A stretch of 64,000 nucleotides of DNA from positions 49,617,783-49,681,782 of the forward strand of contig CM067592.1 in assembly GCA_034336665.1 (NCBI GenBank). Direction: 5' to 3'. The notes under the pieces were generated by a model, which was not told where the DNA came from, did no database searches, and saw only the letters and a list, made by a program, of their open reading frames with translations. A program made the translations under genes and the position numbers. Source of the stretch: Luscinia megarhynchos (Eukaryota > Chordata > Aves > Passeriformes > Turdidae). Positions 51,301 to 60,300 of the stretch are shown here, one piece after another (the first letter of the stretch is position 1; every line of letters begins with the position of its first letter).

Positions 51301-54300
51301 TGTTCTTGTTCCTAGGAATGTGTTGTGATGACAAATTTTCTCCTTTCAGGACCCACTTACGGGAAATTCAACTCGTAACTTTTTCAACAACAGTACAAGC
51401 TTGTGTTTGATAGACATGATATGCTGATTTAACAAGATCCCAAGCACTCATTCTTTATATATGCCTATAAATTACATTATTTCTTTCTTACATACAAGTT
51501 TTATAAGCAGTCTAATAGCCCAGGATTTAATTCTTATTTTATTCTGAGACATGCAGAACAATATATAAGTTTGTCCCTTGCTGTAATATACTTTCATTAC
51601 AAAGCAGACCCATCAGTAAAGAGCAGCTGTTTGACATGTTGTTGCATGGCATTACACCCAATGGACTTTGCTTCCCAAAGGAGAAAAGCAGGACTTGTTT
51701 TCTGCAGTGGGGACACAGTTTGACACTAGGTGGCGAAACTGGATTGTGAAGCTTAGAAGAACTCATTACTTTATAACAACACTGGTTTATTACTTCCTAA
51801 AATTATTGGAAACAGCAGCTCTATCTTTTTGTCTAAATACCAACACTTTCATCCCCAGTAATATTGCATATTTGAAAGGAAATAAGGAAAATTAAAGTCT
51901 TTGTGACCTAAGCATTCTCCAAACTCTTCTTATTTTTATCTTGACAGAGTGAATTAACTTCTGACTGGGTGATTTTATATGCATGAAGTTCTTAACTAAT
52001 TACTGGTGTTATGACAGTACAGAGGAAGTGCAATCCTGCACTCTGCTTGGCACTCACAGAAACAGCATTGAGGGCCAGCCTCTGTCCTGGAGACATCTCG
52101 CCACCTCATGTCTGACTCTGTCACCATCTGGGGACAGTGGAGATCATGCTGTGCCTCAGCAACCTACTGCAGCTTTTGAAAACACTGCTGAGGCAGCCCT
52201 GAACTTGCTGGCCTGAATGCTGATACTAGGCAAGCAATGCTGTTTCAGAGCTCAGGTGGGGATAAAAGCCATAATAAAAACAATGGACAGGAAAGAACTT
52301 TGATTCCTCCTCCTTAAGGGAATAAAGCTGCCAATGAACAAAATGGAATACCTTTGATCTATCACTTCAATACCATCTAGCAATGTCATAGAACTGAGGG
52401 CAGTGGAGTTTATGAGGGACTTTAAGTCTGGAAGGCATAACTCTTGGTGCACAGGGACAATATGAAATGGAATATAATATAATATAATGCTCGGGACAAT
52501 ATGAAATGGAAGAAAAAACCTGCAATCTAACTCTGGCGAAAGAACCAGGTCAAAGGAGTGGTACATGAGAAATTAACTCCTCCATGACTTAGGGTCACAA
52601 GCATGTGTAATGCTGTATTTGCAGAGGACTTCAGTTAAGAAAACTCAAATACTGCAAGATACCTGTTGGACATTACATATGACATAGACATATATCCTCT
52701 GAACAGGATTCTTATATTTGCTTCAACTATTCCCTTAAGACCTTTAAAGACTGCCCCAAACAAACCATGAACACTCTACAGACAATAACAAAAACAGCAG
52801 ACACCCAGCTCCTATGGCATCAATGTGATTGAGACAGTCCACAGCAATCACACAGGAACTGAAAATGACAATTTAAAGTTTTGAGTGTTGGAGATTTGAG
52901 CTTGCTTACTTGTAATTCATATCCAGAGTCACATTTATAAACAGACACATCTTTGTAATTGTATTTAGTGCCAACCACAAATCCATGCTCTGGAGACTCT
53001 GGAGTTCCACACGATACAGGACTGCAGATGTCATCAGAAAATGGTGGCACCCAAACACCATTTTCCTGAAAAATAAATGTAATTAGAAATGTAATACCAC
53101 TACTTTATATGTGCAATTCATATTTAATTGAAAAAGAAAAATAATAGTAGAAACACCCAGTTGCCGTGGGTGTACAGATATAATACTATGTGTTCAATCC
53201 TTTGTAAAATTTGGTAATTTAAGTAACATTTTTAAGATGTTAACATAGACTGGAGTTTATCTTTGGCAGGAACAGTTAGCTTAAGACTTAAAAGACAGAA
53301 GGAACAGAAAGTAAAATGGGGAAAAGAAGCTTGGAAAAGCAAGTTCACTAGTGCAAGGTCACCTAATTGCTCAGGGAGCACATCAGAAGAACGAAAACTG
53401 CATCTGCCTGATATAATGTTTTGTATTTCTCTCCTGGCTGAATGTCTAACACCATTACTAAGTGCTTCAGCAGCCTACTCCGACTCACTAAGGGAATTCT
53501 GATACCTGAAGAAGCACTTGTCAAAGACAGCTGTTCCTACTTCCACAGATATTTGAAATGGCAAAATGAGGGGAAAACATTTAATAAGAAAGACATACTC
53601 TGCAAACCCACACATGCTCAGCTTTTCTCATATAAGCATACCTAGTGACTTTAAGAGTCTTTTTACAAACTTAAGATGAAGTTGTCCACAAGACAGGAGG
53701 TTACCAGTGGAATGATGAAGATGTCTGGTTTTTAACAGAGGATTCAAGTTTCTACAGGTGTACAGCAGATTAAAATGTCTACTGCCTGTTATTCTGGAGA
53801 AAAAGCCCTGCATGCAATCCTCAAAATACATTAGAAATCTTAGACATATTTTTACAAAATTTCAGGCATGATTTAATGCCTGGCACGTGATAAAACGAAT
53901 GCTTTTCTAAAGGAAGCCTCAGTTTTTGATGGAAAAAGAAATAAAAAAATTCTAGTTCTGAAAGTCTACACATAGAAAACAAATAATTGTTCTTATTGGG
54001 AAACAACCAAACATACTATATTTTGCGGAATATGCTTTGAATTTTTAATTGTGTCCAGTTAAGGCCCAAAAGGTAAGGAAGGTATGAGAAGGACTCCTGA
54101 ATTCAAGAAGGCCAGCAGAATAAAACAGTGCTAATAAAACTATACCTTGCACGTAGATGTGCTTGCTCCCACCAGAGTGTAGCCTTCTACACATGACAAA
54201 GTGATGCTTGTGTTCACAGTGAAGTTGTTCCCAAGAGCAATTACATTAGTGATGTTTCCTGGAAGGGGACACTTTCTGGGGCAACAGGAAATACTTTGGG

Positions 54301-57300
54301 GGGACCACTGTCCATCTTCCTGGCAAGTGCATACATCCACGTCTGTCGCCATCGTGTAGCCTTCCAGACATCTGCAACACAGCATGAAGACCTGACCACA
54401 GAGACACAGCTGGGAATGAGCTAACCCACAAATTAAAAAGTCAGTACAGTAATTTTGCAGCATTAGTTGTTAATAATTACATCTTGAGATTTCTCTGTTG
54501 TTTCAAGGTAAGCTTGTAAGATGTACGTCTGGACTGAATTCACTCTGTTGCAAGAGCTGGAGACTTCAGACTTAATTTCCAGTTGTTTCATGATGCTGCA
54601 GCATCACAATGGAACATGAGTTGGTGGCTTCAGTACTCAGAGGGTACTGGAAGTTATAGTGCAGTTCTTACACTGCCCATCTCTTTGCTAGGAGGACCTT
54701 TGGTGAGGTAAAGAGAATGTGTGAATGCCAAGCAATTCTAAAGATGATCTCACTTTCTTCCAAGAACAAACCAAGCCTTAGCCTGACCACACACCATTTG
54801 CTTAGACATTTAAGGCTGAGTCAATGGTGCTTCACCAAGAACAACTCAACTGGCTCACACTAGTGAGGTTACTTGTAGAACGGCAGCAGAAGTACTCCCT
54901 CACCTTGTTGAAGTTGCATAGGAATGACTGATATTGTTCAATTCACACACCTGCCATCTCTGTCCCAGTCTTGTCCCATACCATTATTTGCTTTTACTGT
55001 CAAACATACACCTCCCCTTTGGCCAAGGCTTTCTCCACCGTGGAGAAAGAGATCTGCAGTGTATATACTTCAGGAAATTAGCAAAAAACCCTCAGTTTCT
55101 CATATCTGAAAAAGGAGTAACTTGCTACAGTGCTCCAGACAGCACAGTGCTGCAGTGCAGAAAATGGGACAAGAAGGATATCAGCCCTTTTGTATTACAA
55201 TAGGCACCTGAAGCAGAAGGAAAGCATAAATGCAATGCCAAGAGGAGAGAAGCTGACTGTTGCTGTCACCTGCTAACAAAACCTGTATGTTGAAACCAGT
55301 GCTTCAGAGGAGGAGAATAAGAAAGCAAATGGAAATGTGAAATTAAAGTCAGTGGAGGCATCAGCCCAATAGGTTGAAATGCCTTTCTGGAGTTTTCATG
55401 AGTGGTCCAGATAATATTTTATAAAGTGCATGGCAATGTGGGCTTTGTCAATCTGAGTATGTAGAAACTTGCACTAACTGAGGGAACATAAACCTTGCAT
55501 CTTCATTCCTTCAGGGACTTTTAATGAAAACAGAATAACAGCACCATCCTTACCTGTACTGGACCTTACTTCCGTAGGTGTAAGTGTTCCCAAGAACCTC
55601 TGCATTTGGGATAGACGGTGGTGGGCCACAGCTTAAGAGCTCACAGCTTGGGTACGGCTTCTTCCACACACCAGTCTCCACACAAGTCAGTTCTGGACCC
55701 CCCTTCATGACAAAACCCGTCAAGCAGGTATAGATGATCGTGTTCTCGTCTTCAGAGCTGCTCCCATTGATAAAAGTGTTGGGGATGATGGGTGGAGCAC
55801 CACAGGAAATCTGTCCGCACCGAGGAAACCCGGAACTCCATTTGCCAGCTGCCTCACAGGTAACTTCAGAAGGCCCCAGCAGTTTGAAGCCCTCCAGGCA
55901 TTGAAACTGGACACTTATCCCACAGCTGAAATCTGTACCAAGAACGACCCCATTTTGAATCTGAGGCGTAGGACACAGACAGGGTAGGCAAGACGGAAGG
56001 CTTCCGCTCCAGGAGCCATTGGACAGGCATTGCCGTAAGGGATTGCCATGCAGCTCATAACCAGGGAAGCATATATAGTGGACAAACTCCCCGTAAGTAA
56101 AGGCTGAGCCATTCAGAAAGCCATGGGAGATGTCTTCAGGGGGTCCACAAATGACTGGTTCACAGTGTGGAGCTTCTGAGTCCCAGGTACCATCACTCCG
56201 ACACGTAAGCGCAGATGCTCCTTGTAGGTTATAACCATCATTGCAGCGATAGTGCACTTCTTTATTAAAGCTGAAATCTGAGCCAGTAGTGCTCCCATTG
56301 GGAAGTGGCAGAGGCGCAGGGCAGGTCACAGCTTTGCAAACTGGAGTGATTCCACTCCAGCTTCCATTTGCAAGGCAGACTCTACTCCTGTCCCCATCTA
56401 ACAGGAAACCTTCGTTGCAGCTATACTCTATGTGTTTCTGGAACATGTAGTCCTCTCCAGTTACCTGACCATTCTCCAAAACTGGTGGTGGGCTGCAGGA
56501 AACAGGAATGCAGATTGGTTCGCTGCCATCCCATTTCTGGCTCTCTTGGCATCTCCTCTCTGCGGGGCCGTTTAACTGGTAACCAGGATCACATTCATAG
56601 TAGACAACACTCCCATATGTGTAGTTTTCCCCTCTTATCTTCCCGTTCAAAAGCTGGGTAGGTGAACCGCACGCCCTTGCCTTGCAGTAAGGAGCAGTGT
56701 GACTCCACTGCCGAGTTGGCAGACACAGCCGTGTGTCAGAGCCAACCAGAGTGAACCCTGGCCTGCAGGTGTACCGCACTGCGCTGCCCAGCGTGTTCTC
56801 CGTGACGTGCAAAAACCCGTTCTCCGGGGCGGCTGGCAGGGTGCACTCGATTGAAACACAGGCAGGGGCAGTGCCGTTCCAAGCTCCATCTTCTTGGCAA
56901 GCTAAAACAGGGTTTCCCAGCAGCTCATAGCCAGAGTAACAGGTGTATAAAATTATAGTTCCAAATAAGAAAGTGGTGAGCTGCATTGCACTGTCCTCCT
57001 TCAAGGAACTTTTGAAGTCTCTCATGTTCTCAGGCAGCAACATATGTGAAAGGGAGGGATTCTCTGTAACACTCTCCTGGCCAGAACGTCTTTCCCCCTG
57101 TCTCAACTGCATGTACTCTCCAAAGTCAATGTGAGGAGGAAGGCCACAGTCTGTTGGAAGGCAAGTGGGTGTGGTGCTAGACCACCCCAATTCTTCACAG
57201 GTCTGCATGGCAAGGCCTGACAGCTGGAAGCCTGGCACACAGCTGTAAATGACCATGGCCCCATAGCTATAATCTGCACCCTCCACAAAGCCATTCTCAA

Positions 57301-60300
57301 TGGGTTGAGGGGGCTGGCAATTTATGGCCTTGCAAGAGGGAGCCTCTGTACTCCACTCTCCTGTTTCTAGGCATCTCAGTGTTTCCTCCCCTTGGAGCTG
57401 GAAACCTCTGTCGCAGAAATACCTAACTGATTGCCCATAATGGAAACTTGTGAATGAATATTTGCCATTGAGGATCTTCTTAGGCCTTGGGCATTGAATA
57501 GGTTTGCAAACAGGTTTTCCCCCAAGCCACTGTCCATCTTCTCCACAGAGGACAGTTGTGTTCCCTAGCAGTTCAAAACCTGGTTTACATGTGTAGAGGG
57601 CTGTGCTAAGGAAGGTGAGGCCCTGCACGTCAACTATGCCGTTCTGAATTTCTTCTGGTTGAGGACATTCCACGGGAATACATTCTGGCAAAGGCAAGCT
57701 CCATGAACCATCTGCCTGACATCTGATGGTGGACTCACCCTTCATCAAAAACCCATCCACACAGATGTATTTCACAGTGCTGCCAAAACGAAGGGATGAA
57801 GTCAAAGGGTCTCCAAAGGGGATATAGGGAGGTGCAGAACACTGTACAACCTTGCAGAAGGGAAAGGAATCATTCCACTGCTGGGAGGGTAAGCATTTCA
57901 GTACGGAGGAGCCATGCAAAACATAACCCTCCTTGCAGGAGAACTGTACAACACCGACTTGGTAAGACACTTCTCTCAAGACCAGCTGATTTTCTGCCAG
58001 GGGTGGTTCTGGACATTTTGTTGGCACACATTTGGGATTTTGCCTTTTGCTCCACTTTCCAGACTTTTGACATGTCCATGAAACATCTCCAATCAGTTCA
58101 TAGCCTTCATCACAGAAGAACTCGACTTTGGAGCCCATATCAAAAGTTTCTCCCTTGGAGTGGCCATGCGGGATGGATGGTGGTTTTCCACAGCTGAGGG
58201 GAGCACAGTAAGGAGGAGATTCGCTGTACCATTGCCGATTTGCTTGGCAGATAAACACTGGGCTCCCGACCATCTGGTAACCAGGGTCACACTGGTAATT
58301 TGCCTGATTTTCAAAGAAGTGTCCACTGGTGTCCTGGAAAACAGTTAAGACAGAGATACTTCTGAAATGAAGATGCATGATTTGGGGAAGACTGATTTAA
58401 TTTCTTGTGTTCTCATGGTCTAGATTCTAGCTGAATCCTTGACAGCACTAAAGCCTATCTCAAAAGAAATGAAGGCAAGTAACTGGTACAAAATACCTTG
58501 CTTTAAATGATGCACTCTGTTTTCAGGAAATCTGAGATCACTTCCAAAGGAAAACAGAAAATTCAAGGCTTAAAAGATAAAAGGTAGAAAAGAATTCCTC
58601 TGCTTTCTCCCTTCCTGACCCATGAGATCAAAACAGATGTGGAAAGGAAGATGGAAAAGAAATGGATCAGGGGAAGCTGCCATCAAATGGCCTATTGTTG
58701 TCATGATTGTGTAGCTTCTAGGTGGATCTAAGGCTGGAGCCCTTAAATCTACTGCTACTAGTAGACATCTATAAATGTCACATATGCAGCTGCAGGGCAT
58801 TGAGCAGGCAGCTGAGGATCACCTCAAAGTGGCAGTCTGGGCTTTGACTGAGGTATTAAAAATTTCTCCAACTGTAAGGAATACATGAAGGAGTGATCCT
58901 ACCTAAGTAAGGCAAAACAGAGTGATATGCATTAATTAGAAGATGCATCTATGTGGGAGTCTGAACAGAAATTGCTGCTATTACTGCTGGAAACCCATAT
59001 AGGAACTGGAATGTCAGCCTCCACCCTCCAAATTTAGTACATGTAGACTCCCTGGTATCTGGTATCCTGGCATCTTAAATCCCTGGATTTAAGGGAGGAA
59101 GAGGGATGCTCAGAAGAAAAAATGCTTGAAAAATTAATGTTAAATCTTTATAATAGCGTTTTTTGATCTTCCTTACCACAGTATTATTCTTGTGCACCAA
59201 AGCAAACACATTGTTGCAATTTAATTGATAAGGAAAGGGAAGTTCTGACTTCAGAAAAGAACTGTGCTTGCATCAAAAGAAGAAAAATTATCCCAAGGTG
59301 ATTTATCTATTGCATATCAGTTTTTTTTTCATAGCAGTGAAAAGAGCAAGGCTTGTGAACTGGCATCAGTATTTCAAACATCTCCAGACTTGAAATCTAC
59401 TCAAGAACCAAACAAATGAAGAATAAGATATTAAAGAAATCAATTGAATGTCATATGGCATCTTGAGTCTCCTAACTGATAACCCACTTCATGACAGGGA
59501 ATCCCATGGAAGTATTCATGCTTTTCAGATATGATTCTGATGCACTCACTTATTCTATTCCCATGCTATCCAATCATGTACTTCCTCAATTTTAACAGAA
59601 GAGCAAAACAGAAGAAAGAAAACCCCAACAGCAACAGTTGTGAAGACATATTCAGTTTGCCATGGCACCAGGCAGATGAGGAAACTCATTCTGTACCTTA
59701 ATAAAGCCATTCTCAAGCTGCGGTGGCTCTCCACAGGACACTGGGTGGCACGTGGGCAAACTGCCACTCCAGTTGCCAGTGGCCTCACACGTCCTCTTCT
59801 TCTCTCCCTTGATGTAGAACCCCTTGTTGCAGCTGTAAGCCACCACTGCTCCAAAGCTGTAGTTGGCCCCACTGGCATAGCCATTGCTAATGTGGGGAGG
59901 CTCTCCGCAGCGAACGGGGATGCACTGGATGCTCAGAGGAGAAGGATTCCACTGGCCCCCTCGAAGGCATTCAATCTTGGCTGAAGTGTTCAGAACAAAG
60001 CCTTCCATGCACTTGAAGCTCACGACGGAGCCAGCTGCAAACTTGGCTTTACTAACGGACTCCAGGATGCTGTACGAGACGGTGGATGGCTTTTCACAGA
60101 AATCTGCTATGCAGTGGGGCATGTCCCTGCCCTCTGGAGGCACCCACGTCCCTTCTGCATTGCAAAGCAGCTGAGAGTTATCAGCCAGGCTGTAACCATC
60201 CAAGCAGAAGTAATAAGCTACATCACCAAAGAGGCGGTGGCCACTCTCTGGTGATGCATTTTCCACATGGGGTGGCTCATCACAGGATACTGCCAGGCAC

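Noticed and set aside
55720..58326. Other open frames overlapping the large SVEP1 exon on both strands
   Set aside because: They are shadows of the 926-codon CCP frame and show no CCP cysteine pattern.
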